Shown piece after piece: positions 1 through 5,850 of a stretch of DNA of 10,684 bases. The notes below the pieces were generated by a model. It ran no database searches. It was not told the origin of the DNA and was given only the letters and a program-made list of their open reading frames with translations. Numbering within the stretch: position 1 is the stretch's first letter; each line of letters begins with the position of its first letter. This stretch comes from an uncultured Clostridia bacterium (GTDB lineage: Bacteria; Bacillota; Clostridia; Oscillospirales; Ruminococcaceae). The stretch is from assembly GCA_944388825.1 (NCBI GenBank), contig CALXKG010000256.1, forward strand, positions 1-10,684, read 5' to 3'. Both the position numbers and the translations under genes were made by a program.

Positions 1-11
1 ACAGCGGGGGA

Positions 12-87
12 TGGAGCTGTTAACCAGATTCGAACTGGTGACCTCGTCCTTACCAAGGACGTGCTCTACCGCCTGAGCCATAACAGC
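12..87 (-). tRNA. tRNA-Thr, anticodon GGU
   Basis: Reading the minus strand, the 76-nt segment folds as a complete cloverleaf. The acceptor arm GCTGTTA pairs with TAACAGC. The D arm is GCTC/GAGC. The anticodon arm CGTCC/GGACG encloses the loop TTGGTAA with anticodon GGT (positions 54-52). The T arm ACCAG/CTGGT holds the TTCGAAT loop. The 3' CCA is encoded (14-12), with discriminator A at 15 (minus strand). It decodes ACC and ACU threonine codons. It stands alone within the window, although a further tRNA could lie beyond the left edge. No integrase or duplicated 3' end suggests use as an attachment site. Confidence 0.97.
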
Positions 88-96
88 GACTTATAT

Positions 97-125
97 ATTA
101 TAGCGCAGGCGGCGGCGTTTGTCAA
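97..125 (-). promoter_or_regulatory. Consensus sigma-A promoter of tRNA-Thr
   Basis: On the minus strand, TTGACA (125-120) and TATAAT (102-97) match consensus in all twelve positions and are separated by exactly 17 nt. The predicted start is near 90, only a few bases before the mature tRNA 5' end at 87, so the precursor would have almost no leader. A perfect promoter is as expected for a highly expressed stable RNA. Confidence 0.92.
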
Positions 126-148
126 GGGTTTTGGGAAAATTTTGCGGG

Positions 149-787
149 TTACCGGACCATCGCCCCGCCCCATTCGACGACGGTGAAGCCTTCGCGCGCA
201 AAAGGCTCGATTTCCGGCGGGTCGATCTCGACCGGGGCGTCCAGCGGCGTCCAGGCCATAAAGACCCGGAGGAGGCTGTCGGGCGCGGGGGTGACGGTCA
301 GCTTCGCCGACGCGGTGTAGGCTTCCCGCTGGAAGGTGATGAGGTTATAGGGGTTATCCTCCATCCGCGGCAGCCAGTAGACGATAAACTCGTTGTATTC
401 CCGGGGGGTCAGGCCGATTTCCGCGAGGGTCTCCTGCAAAAATTCCGCCGTCTCGTCCCCCGGGACGCACCAGCCTTCCGAGAGGTCGTATTCCGCTGTA
501 CTTTCCCCCTCCCAGAAGAGGTAGCTGTATTCTTTTCCGTCGGCGCGGTTGATGAGCGTCCCGTCGGGATAGGCTGTGACCTCCCAGCCGTTTTGATAGG
601 CGGGGTAGGTGGTGGTCAGCGCTCCCGCGTAGTCGAGGGTGACGGTGACGTCGGTCTGGGTTTCGGGGTAGAGGTAGATGACCGGCTTGGCGTCAAACGC
701 TTCCGGTTCTTCCGCGTCCTGCCCGGTGCAGCCGGCGAGGGAGGCGGCTATGGCGCCCGCCAGCAAAAACAGAGCCAGCTTTTTCAT
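149..787 (-). CDS. Lipoprotein of unknown function, copy A (downstream)
   Basis: This is a 212-aa predicted surface lipoprotein. The ATG at 787 is chosen over an upstream in-frame start because AGGAGG sits 7 nt before it and the protein then begins with a clean lipoprotein signal: MKK, a hydrophobic core and lipobox LAGC with the lipidated Cys at residue 20. After a short acidic linker the mature domain opens with KPVIYLYPE (34-42) and later has FIVYWLP followed by an N-P-Y-N-L segment. I recognise this motif combination from uncharacterised secreted or lipid-anchored proteins, mainly of Clostridia, but know of no established function. No transmembrane segment follows the signal. Its start overlaps the stop of copy B (ATGA), so the two are very likely translationally coupled. 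No clear terminator lies between its stop and the tRNA promoter. Function unknown; an envelope location is well supported. Confidence 0.9.
   Translation of the reverse strand: MKKLALFLLAGAIAASLAGCTGQDAEEPEAFDAKPVIYLYPETQTDVTVTLDYAGALTTTYPAYQNGWEVTAYPDGTLINRADGKEYSYLFWEGESTAEYDLSEGWCVPGDETAEFLQETLAEIGLTPREYNEFIVYWLPRMEDNPYNLITFQREAYTASAKLTVTPAPDSLLRVFMAWTPLDAPVEIDPPEIEPFAREGFTVVEWGGAMVR
161..692. repeat. Direct repeat copy A (532 bp) of the lipoprotein core
   Basis: Positions 161-692 align without gaps to 811-1342 at a constant offset of 650 nt. I counted 26 mismatches by eye, about 95% identity. Eight fall in 161-480 and eighteen in 481-660; 661-692 is identical. The repeat covers the mature domain but stops at the signal peptide side and just before the C-terminal residues. 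Confidence 0.93.
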
Positions 788-1431
788 TGTACGGCCTCCT
801 TCCCGATTTCCGCCCCGCCCCATTCGACGACAGTGAAGCCGTCGCGCGCAAAAGGCTCGATTTCCGGCGGGTCGATCTCGACCGGGGCGTCCAGCGGCAT
901 CCAGGCCATGAAGACCCGGAGGAAGCTGTCGGGCGCGGGGGTGACGGTCAGCTTCGCCGACGCGGTGTAGGCTTCCCGCTGGAAGGTGATAAGGTTATAG
1001 GGGTTATCCTCCATCCGCGGCAGCCAGTAGACGATAAACTCGTTGTACTCCCGGGGGGTCAGGCCGATTTCCGCTAGGGTCTCCTGCAAAAATTCCGCCG
1101 TCTCGTCCCCCGGGACGCACCAGCCTTCCGAGAGGTCGTATTCCACTGTGCTTTCCCCCTCCCAGAAGAGGTAGCTGTATTCCTTCCCGTCGGCGCGGCT
1201 GATCAGCGTCCCGTCGGGGTAGGCGGTGACCTCCCAGCCGTCTCGGTAGGCGGGGTAGGTGGTGGTCAGCGTCCCCACGTAGTCGAGGGTGACGGCGACA
1301 TCGGTCACGGTTTCGGGGTAGAGGTAGATGACCGGCTTGGCGGACAGCGCCTCCGGTTCCTGTTCGGTGCAGCCGGCAAGCAGCCCGGCGGCGAGGATGC
1401 CCAAAAGGGCACAGGCGGTTTTCCTTTTCAT
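784..1431 (-). CDS. Lipoprotein of unknown function, copy B (upstream)
   Basis: This is a 215-aa predicted lipoprotein, the first gene of the pair. The ATG at 1431 is preceded by AAAGGAG (1447-1441) and gives a signal peptide with MKRK, a hydrophobic core and lipobox LAGC with Cys at residue 21. The mature part is nearly the same as copy A: KPVIYLYPE at 32-40, then the WEVTAYPDGTL, YSYLFWEGES and FIVYWLP segments. The signal peptide, linker and last residues differ from copy A, ending in GKEAVQ here and MVR there. The TGA stop (786-784) overlaps the ATG of copy A. No convincing promoter lies in the 72 nt between the thioesterase terminator and this gene; the one TATAAG there would start transcription inside the ribosome site. 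It belongs to the same uncharacterised family as copy A. Confidence 0.9.
   Translation of the reverse strand: MKRKTACALLGILAAGLLAGCTEQEPEALSAKPVIYLYPETVTDVAVTLDYVGTLTTTYPAYRDGWEVTAYPDGTLISRADGKEYSYLFWEGESTVEYDLSEGWCVPGDETAEFLQETLAEIGLTPREYNEFIVYWLPRMEDNPYNLITFQREAYTASAKLTVTPAPDSFLRVFMAWMPLDAPVEIDPPEIEPFARDGFTVVEWGGAEIGKEAVQ
811..1342. repeat. Direct repeat copy B (532 bp) of the lipoprotein core
   Basis: This is the partner of the repeat at 161-692. Both lie inside coding sequence in the same orientation, so the structure is a tandem gene duplication. No insertion-sequence ends or target-site duplications are visible at its borders. Confidence 0.93.
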
Positions 1432-1503
1432 AGCGATCCGCTCCTTTCTACCCTTATACACAGCAAAAAGCGGCCGGCCTTTCGCCTTTCCAGAAAATAG
1501 TGC

Positions 1504-1538
1504 AAAAAAAATCCCCGCCCGGAAAAGGACGGGCGGGG
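1504..1538 (-). terminator. Rho-independent terminator of the thioesterase gene
   Basis: On the minus strand, a 9-bp perfect stem (CCCCGCCCG with CGGGCGGGG, 1538-1530 and 1521-1513) with an 8-nt loop is followed by a near-continuous run of eight T residues (1511-1504). It begins 7 nt past the thioesterase stop codon and separates that gene from the lipoprotein pair. Confidence 0.93.
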
Positions 1539-1545
1539 AAGGGCG

Positions 1546-1938
1546 TTACGCCTTTTTGCTGTCCGCTTTGGCGAGGAATTTTTCGGCGTTTACGACAAAC
1601 CGGTCGTGCTCCGCCCGGCCGATCTCTTCCACCGGGTCGCGGACGACAATGTGAAAGCTGACCCGCCGCCGGTCGACCGATACGATCTCCGCTTCGGCGG
1701 TGACGGCCAGCCCTTCGGGGGTGGCGGCCGTGTGGACAAGGTTCAGCGCGGTGCCGACCGAGGTCTCCCCTTCGTCCAGGAAGGGCTTGAGCAGGGCGGC
1801 GGCGGTTTCCTCCATCAGCGCCGCCATCGCCGGGGTGGCGAAGACCGGCAGTTCGCCGCTTTTCATCGCGCGGGCGAGCTTGTCGGGGGTGACGGTGGTC
1901 TGGAGGGTGTGTTTAACGCCGGTGGTGATCTCTTTCAT
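1546..1938 (-). CDS. Hot-dog thioesterase, FlK (fluoroacetyl-CoA thioesterase)-like family
   Basis: This 130-aa cytoplasmic protein is predicted to hydrolyse an acyl-CoA or similar thioester. The start at 1938 is preferred over the ATG at 1947: AAAGGA (1952-1947) is 8 nt from the former but abuts the latter. The FATPAMAALME segment supplies Thr35 and Glu43, a VGTALNL-VH segment supplies His69, and EHDRF supplies Arg113. By recall of FlK, whose catalytic residues are Thr42, Glu50, His76 and Arg120, all four fall at one constant offset, so the active site appears complete. The region where FlK carries its Phe gate has no Phe in my alignment, so fluoroacetyl-CoA specificity is not supported. The gene has its own promoter and terminator and appears monocistronic. 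The natural substrate is unknown. Confidence 0.9.
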   Translation of the reverse strand: MKEITTGVKHTLQTTVTPDKLARAMKSGELPVFATPAMAALMEETAAALLKPFLDEGETSVGTALNLVHTAATPEGLAVTAEAEIVSVDRRRVSFHIVVRDPVEEIGRAEHDRFVVNAEKFLAKADSKKA

Positions 1939-1974
1939 CGGGGACATCCTTTCTCAAAATGGTTTTCCGGGTAT

Positions 1975-2003
1975 AGGATACCATATTTTGGGGGAAATGG
2001 CAA
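1975..2003 (-). promoter_or_regulatory. Promoter of the thioesterase gene
   Basis: On the minus strand, TTGCCA (2003-1998) and TATCCT (1980-1975) are spaced by 17 nt, matching 5/6 and 4/6 of consensus. The predicted start near 1968 leaves a leader of about 30 nt holding the ribosome site. It lies in the 95-nt gap after the MATE gene, in which I see only a weak GC-rich hairpin without a T-tract. Confidence 0.7.
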
Positions 2004-2033
2004 CAAGGCGGGCGGGCGTCCTGCGCCGCGCCG

Positions 2034-3398
2034 TCAGGCGTACATTTTCTCCCACTTGCCGCGGAAGTAGTGGATCGCCATAAACAGGCTGCAAACCAGC
2101 CAGCCGGCGGGGTAGCCCAGCCCGACGAAGATCACGTTGTCGATGATAAACTTGGTGCCGATAAAGAGGTACAGCTGCCGGAAGACGACGAAGCTCATCA
2201 GCATGATGATCATCGGCCCGGTCGCGTCCCCGGCCCCGCGCAGCGAACCGGCGAGGATCTGGTTGATGCAGCAGAGGACATAGAAGGGGGCGAGGTAGCG
2301 GATGAAGATGTTGCCGTAATGTAGGACGTTCGGGTCCTGGTTGAAGAGCATCAGCAGCTGGGACGAGAAGGCGATCAGCAGCACCGTGAGCGCGGCCGTG
2401 ATGATGACCGAAATAACCATCGACACCCGGGTGCCCTTTTTCGCCCGGGCCAGCTTCCCGGCCCCGAGGTTCTGCCCGACGAAAGTGGTCGCCGACAGAG
2501 ACAGGCTCTGCATCGGCAGCAGGACAAACTGGTCGATCTTGGAATAGGAGGTCCACCCGGCCATGCAGGCGGAACCGAACTGGTTGATGTACGACTGGAC
2601 AAAGACGTTGGAGAAGGAGGTGACCGCCATCTGCAGCCCCGCCGGCAGGCCGATCCGGACGACCCGCTTGAGGATCTCGACGTCCAGTTTCAGGTGGGAG
2701 AGGACCAGCCGGTAGTCCTCATGGCTGCGGGCCAGGACCACCAGCAGCAGGAAGGCGGAGATAAACTGGGCGATGATCGTCGCGATCGCGACCCCGGCGA
2801 TGCCCATATGGAAGACGATGACAAAGGTCAGGTCCAGCACGACGTTTAGGAGGGAGGAGAGGATCAGGAAGTAGAGCGGCCGCTTGGAATCGCCGACCGC
2901 CCGCAGGATGCCGGAGGCCATGTTGTAGAGCATCAGCCCCAGCACGCCGCCAAAGTAGATGCGCAGGTAGAGGGCCGCCCCGTCGAAGACGTCCGCCGGG
3001 GTAGACATCAGGTTGAGCATCAGCGGGGTCATGAAGATGCCGATGAAGGTAAAGACGACCCCCAGCGCCACCGTCATGATCAGGGTGGTGTGGACGGCCT
3101 TGTGCAGCATCGGCCCGTTTTTCGCCCCGAAGAACTGGCTGATGACGACGCCGGCGCCGGTGGCAAGCCCCGAGAAGAAGCCGACCAGCATGTTGATGAT
3201 CGGGGTGACCGAACCGACGGCGGCCAGCGCCTCGGTCGAGACAAAATTGCCGACGACCACCGAGTCGACGGTGTTGTACAGCTGCTGGAAAAGGTTGCCG
3301 ATGAGCAGCGGGAAGGCGAAGTAGATCAGTTGTTTCCAGATCGTCCCTTCCGTCATGTCCATCGATTTGGTTTTGCGTGCTTTGACTGCCGTAGCCAT
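2034..3398 (-). CDS. MATE-family multidrug/toxin efflux transporter
   Basis: This 454-aa integral membrane protein is of the usual MATE length. It is expected to have 12 transmembrane helices in two pseudo-symmetric halves and to export organic cations or drugs using a Na+ or H+ gradient. After a basic N-terminus, the MDMTEG segment before helix 1 and the LIGNLFQQLYNTVDSVVVG segment are typical of the family in Firmicutes. In the second half, GLPAGLQMAVTSFSN and the helix with CINQILAGSLRGAGDATGP are the expected counterparts. The ATG at 3398 has AAAGGA about 16 nt upstream, a rather long spacing, but no better in-frame start is seen. It has a good promoter at 3440-3468. Substrate and coupling ion cannot be read from the sequence, and no neighbouring regulator of the MarR or TetR type points to one. 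Confidence 0.95.
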   Translation of the reverse strand: MATAVKARKTKSMDMTEGTIWKQLIYFAFPLLIGNLFQQLYNTVDSVVVGNFVSTEALAAVGSVTPIINMLVGFFSGLATGAGVVISQFFGAKNGPMLHKAVHTTLIMTVALGVVFTFIGIFMTPLMLNLMSTPADVFDGAALYLRIYFGGVLGLMLYNMASGILRAVGDSKRPLYFLILSSLLNVVLDLTFVIVFHMGIAGVAIATIIAQFISAFLLLVVLARSHEDYRLVLSHLKLDVEILKRVVRIGLPAGLQMAVTSFSNVFVQSYINQFGSACMAGWTSYSKIDQFVLLPMQSLSLSATTFVGQNLGAGKLARAKKGTRVSMVISVIITAALTVLLIAFSSQLLMLFNQDPNVLHYGNIFIRYLAPFYVLCCINQILAGSLRGAGDATGPMIIMLMSFVVFRQLYLFIGTKFIIDNVIFVGLGYPAGWLVCSLFMAIHYFRGKWEKMYA

Positions 3399-3439
3399 TT
3401 GACGATACCCGCTTTCCTTTGCTAAAATTTTACATTCCC

Positions 3440-3468
3440 ATTATACACCTTTTTCGACCGGTTTGCAA
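3440..3468 (-). promoter_or_regulatory. Promoter of the MATE gene
   Basis: On the minus strand, TTGCAA (3468-3463) and a perfect TATAAT (3445-3440) are spaced by 17 nt. Transcription would start near 3433 and give a leader of about 35 nt. It is divergent from the promoter at 3560-3568, and about 90 nt separate the -35 box from that -10 element. Confidence 0.82.
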
Positions 3469-3559
3469 ATCCCCGGGGGATGGATTATGAAGTTTTATTC
3501 AATAACAGATTGCGGAATGGCATACGATCTGTTTGGGGCTGGCGTTCGGGCGCGAAATG

Positions 3560-3568
3560 TGGTATAAT
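3560..3568 (+). promoter_or_regulatory. Extended -10 promoter of the small lipoprotein gene
   Basis: TGG followed directly by TATAAT (3563-3568) forms a classic TGn-extended -10 element. No good -35 box sits 16-18 nt upstream, as is common for extended -10 promoters. The predicted start near 3575 gives an untranslated leader of about 60 nt. Confidence 0.7.
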
Positions 3569-3635
3569 AAGCTGTCACGGAAAAACCGCGTCCACCAAAC
3601 GGACAGAGAGACCGATATGCGAAGGGATGATCCAG

Positions 3636-4163
3636 ATGATGAGAAAGATTGCGGCGGGGCTCCTGGCGCTGCTGGCGGCCCTGGGGCTTGCGGCCTGCGG
3701 CGGCGGGGAGGATGGTTCGGAAGGGAGTTCGACCTATTCCCAGACCGTCTCAGCGCCGGAGAGCGTTTCGGAGGGCGGCTCCGGGAGCGCGCCGGAAGAT
3801 GAAAGCGGCGCGGACGAACCGTCCGGCGGCGGGGAAAGCGCGTCCGAGCCGGTACCGGAAGAGAGCGCCGAGGAGGAGGGTGTCCATTCGGTGATCCTCT
3901 GCAACGGCCTTTCGGTCGACGTCACCGCCCTGCGGGTGCGCGAGGCGGGGAGCGAATACTGGAGCTTTGAAATTTTAGGCGGGGAGCGCTGGGCCTCCGG
4001 CAGCTCGATCGAACTGCGGCTGGACCGGGAGGAATGGACGGTCGGCGGCGGCTGGGAGGTCGAAGCGGAGCTGGCCGACGGCACAGCGGAAAGCTATTCC
4101 ATCCCGCTGGGCGAATACGGCATCGTCGAGCTGCGGCCGGACGGGGAATTCGGCGGCGAATAA
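3636..4163 (+). CDS. Small lipoprotein with acidic Ser/Gly-rich linker and C-terminal beta domain, function unknown
   Basis: This 175-aa predicted lipoprotein was given the start at 3636 because AAGGG (3622-3626) is 9 nt upstream and the reading frame before it spans the promoter. ATG 3639 is a possible alternative. The signal peptide has MMRK, a Leu/Ala core and lipobox LAAC with Cys at residue 21. Residues about 22-85 form a low-complexity linker rich in Ser, Gly, Glu and Pro and strongly acidic, probably a flexible tether. Residues about 86-170 look like a compact beta domain with alternating hydrophobics (VILCNGLSVDVTAL, SSIELRL, WEVEAELADG). The pattern resembles small domains that recur in secreted bacterial proteins, but I cannot name a family. 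Promoter and terminator flank this gene alone, so it is probably monocistronic. Confidence 0.85.
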   Translation: MMRKIAAGLLALLAALGLAACGGGEDGSEGSSTYSQTVSAPESVSEGGSGSAPEDESGADEPSGGGESASEPVPEESAEEEGVHSVILCNGLSVDVTALRVREAGSEYWSFEILGGERWASGSSIELRLDREEWTVGGGWEVEAELADGTAESYSIPLGEYGIVELRPDGEFGGE

Positions 4164-4201
4164 GCCCTTCCGATCCTTTCCGCTTAGATCTGACAGGCAG
4201 A

Positions 4202-4225
4202 GGCGTCCGATCGGGCGCCTTTTTT
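4202..4225 (+). terminator. Terminator of the small lipoprotein gene
   Basis: A 7-bp stem (GGCGTCC with GGGCGCC, one G-T wobble) closes a GATC tetraloop (4209-4212) and is followed by six T residues (4220-4225). It lies 38 nt after the stop codon and just before the next promoter, so it isolates the two transcription units. Confidence 0.92.
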
Positions 4226-4247
4226 GCGGGAAAATGTGCGGAAACAC

Positions 4248-4276
4248 TTGCCAAAACGGCCTTTATCCCTTATAAT
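4248..4276 (+). promoter_or_regulatory. Promoter of the transglutaminase-like/DUF3237 operon
   Basis: TTGCCA (4248-4253) and a perfect TATAAT (4271-4276) are separated by 17 nt. The predicted start near 4283 leaves a leader of about 40 nt with AAGGGGAG (4308-4315) 6 nt before the ATG. Confidence 0.88.
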
Positions 4277-4321
4277 AAACAGTAAGAATCACTATATTTC
4301 AAACGAAAAGGGGAGAATTTT

Positions 4322-5362
4322 ATGACAGGCAGATGGAAGCGGATGACCGCGCTGGTACTGGCGGCAGCGCTCAGCCTGCCGGGGGCGGTCCCGGCGGCAG
4401 CGGCGGAAAACGGCGTGAACCAGCCGTTCAACGGCTGGTCGGAGGAAGAAAACGGCTGGTACTATTACCAGCAGGGCGCGCCGGCGACCGGCTGGCTGCA
4501 GCTGGGGCAGACCTGGTACTACCTGGGGCAGGACGGCGTCATGCAGACCGGCTGGCAGACGGTCGGCGGGCAGACCTACTATTTTAAGGACTGGGGCGGT
4601 ATGGCGGCCGGATGGCTGGAGATAGACGGCAGCTGGTACTACTTCAAGGACTGGGGCGGGATGGCCACCGGCTGGCTGGAGCTGGCGGACGGCTGGTACT
4701 ATCTGGACGCGGATGGGAAGATGGCGACCGGTACCCGGCTGATCGGCGGGAAGAACTACGGGTTTGACGCTTCCGGCCGCTGGGACGGGACGGAAAAGGC
4801 GGTCACCGGCCTGCAGGCACTGCTGAACAGCGTTGCGCTGGAACCCAAAGGGACGGTTTCCCCGGCGTTGGACGCGCGGGTGAACGCCTTTATCGACGCC
4901 CATCTGTCGGACAGCATGGACACTTACACCAAGGTCAAGACGGTTTTTGACTATATGATCGAGAACTATACCTACGACAATTCCGCCATCAACATCACGT
5001 CCGACGAGACGCTGCTCTCCCTTTACCTCAGCGGTGCGATGACCGAATTCTACGCCTACTCGATCCTGGAGTCGGAACGCGGGGTCTGCAACGATTACTC
5101 CGCCGCCTTTGCCGTCATTCTGCGCAAGCTGGGGCTGGAGACCCGGCTGGTGGAAGGGATCGCCTACACGACCGACGGCTCCGGTTCCGGGCACGCCTGG
5201 GCGGAGGTCAACCTGGGCGGGACCTGGTATCTCTTTGACCCGCAGATCGAGCAGAATATCGCGGAGCGGGACGGGTATGTCCACTATTACCGGTTCGGCG
5301 TGACGATGGAGTCGATCCCCGGGCGGTATGATACCTACGGGTACTGGGATTTTGCCGAATGA
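4322..5362 (+). CDS. Secreted wall-binding transglutaminase-like (papain-fold) protein
   Basis: This 346-aa exported protein has a Sec signal peptide (residues 1 to about 28, basic start, hydrophobic core, AAAA end). Residues about 38-155 hold five or six choline-/glucan-binding type repeats of about 20 residues (GWYYY, TWYYL, SWYYF, each followed by a G-x-M-x-T/A-GW element). These should tether it to the cell wall. Two neighbouring copies of YYFKDWGGMA suggest recent internal duplication. Residues about 190-310 form a transglutaminase-like domain with the full triad visible: Cys256 in RGVCNDYS, His291 in GHAWAEV and Asp306 in LFDPQ. Bacterial members may act as proteases, amidases or cross-linkers, so the reaction is not decided. 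The DUF3237 gene begins 15 nt after the stop, indicating co-transcription. ATG 4322 is supported by signal peptide and ribosome site. Confidence 0.93.
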   Translation: MTGRWKRMTALVLAAALSLPGAVPAAAAENGVNQPFNGWSEEENGWYYYQQGAPATGWLQLGQTWYYLGQDGVMQTGWQTVGGQTYYFKDWGGMAAGWLEIDGSWYYFKDWGGMATGWLELADGWYYLDADGKMATGTRLIGGKNYGFDASGRWDGTEKAVTGLQALLNSVALEPKGTVSPALDARVNAFIDAHLSDSMDTYTKVKTVFDYMIENYTYDNSAINITSDETLLSLYLSGAMTEFYAYSILESERGVCNDYSAAFAVILRKLGLETRLVEGIAYTTDGSGSGHAWAEVNLGGTWYLFDPQIEQNIAERDGYVHYYRFGVTMESIPGRYDTYGYWDFAE

Positions 5363-5377
5363 GGAAAGGATGGTTAT

Positions 5378-5803
5378 ATGGCGCGCAAACCGATTCTGAA
5401 TATCCACATTGTGATGGACACCCCGCCGGTCAGCCTGAAGGCCGAAAACGGCGAGGTGGTGATGATCCCGTTTAAAGGGACGGCGGAGGGGGAGATCTTC
5501 TCCGGCATCGTCGAGCCCTGCGGGGTCGATACCCAGCTGGTCAACGCTGCGGGGGTGCGGCATATGTCCGCCCGGTATATGCTGACCGGGAAGGATCGGG
5601 CGGGACAGGACGCCCATATCTATGTCGAAAACAACGGGTATTTTACCGGCGGCGGAGGCGGCACGCCGTTTACCACCGTCCCCACCTTTATGACCGACTC
5701 GGCTTCCCTGGCCCCCTATCTCCATGCCAGCCGCTTTGTCGGCGAGGGGAAGGAGGAGGCGGACGGGCTGCACATTTATTTTTATGAGATCGGGGAAGGA
5801 TAA
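5378..5803 (+). CDS. DUF3237 family protein
   Basis: This 141-aa soluble protein has no signal peptide or membrane segment and is likely cytoplasmic. I recognise the DUF3237 family from VSLKAENGEVVMIPFKGTA, the CGVDTQ segment, the GVRHMSARYMLTGKD stretch and YVENNGYF, followed by TVPTFMTDS and a short C-terminal strand. These fit the family's small beta-barrel fold. No enzymatic activity is established that I can cite. The ATG at 5378 is 8 nt after AGGAAAGG (5362-5369), which overlaps the last base of the preceding stop codon, so the two genes almost certainly form one operon. No hairpin terminator follows the stop at 5803; the next promoter begins 18 nt later, so some readthrough into the toxin-antitoxin pair is possible. 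Confidence 0.88.
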   Translation: MARKPILNIHIVMDTPPVSLKAENGEVVMIPFKGTAEGEIFSGIVEPCGVDTQLVNAAGVRHMSARYMLTGKDRAGQDAHIYVENNGYFTGGGGGTPFTTVPTFMTDSASLAPYLHASRFVGEGKEEADGLHIYFYEIGEG

Positions 5804-5820
5804 ACTTTTGTAACCCGGTC

Positions 5821-5849
5821 TTGACAGACGATGGGAAATCAGCTATACT
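5821..5849 (+). promoter_or_regulatory. Promoter of the toxin-antitoxin operon
   Basis: A perfect TTGACA (5821-5826) is followed after 17 nt by TATACT (5844-5849), 5/6 of the -10 consensus. The predicted start is near 5856. This is one of the strongest matches in the window, as expected for a TA operon held down by autorepression. Confidence 0.9.
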
Positions 5850-5850
5850 A

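Noticed and set aside
12..87. tRNA-Thr as an integration site for a mobile element
   Set aside because: There is no integrase, no direct repeat of the tRNA 3' end in the window, and the adjoining genes are not phage- or ICE-like.
119..970. A 283-codon plus-strand open frame opposite the lipoprotein pair, with a partial repeat at 787-1077
   Set aside because: It is antisense to a strongly supported lipoprotein gene, and its apparent self-similarity is only the reflection of the gene duplication.
1453..1458. TATAAG on the minus strand as a -10 box for the lipoprotein pair
   Set aside because: Transcription would start at about 1446, inside the ribosome site AAAGGAG (1447-1441), and no -35 box lies at the proper distance.
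3480..3635. Upstream extension of the small lipoprotein reading frame from the ATG at 3480
   Set aside because: The extension covers the promoter and leader, has no ribosome site, and would bury the lipoprotein signal peptide some 50 residues inside the protein.
4292..5773. A 493-codon minus-strand open frame opposite the transglutaminase-like and DUF3237 genes
   Set aside because: It mirrors two genes with clear families, promoters and ribosome sites. Its translation is rich in Gly, Pro, Arg and His without recognisable motifs, as expected from the complement of GC-rich coding DNA.
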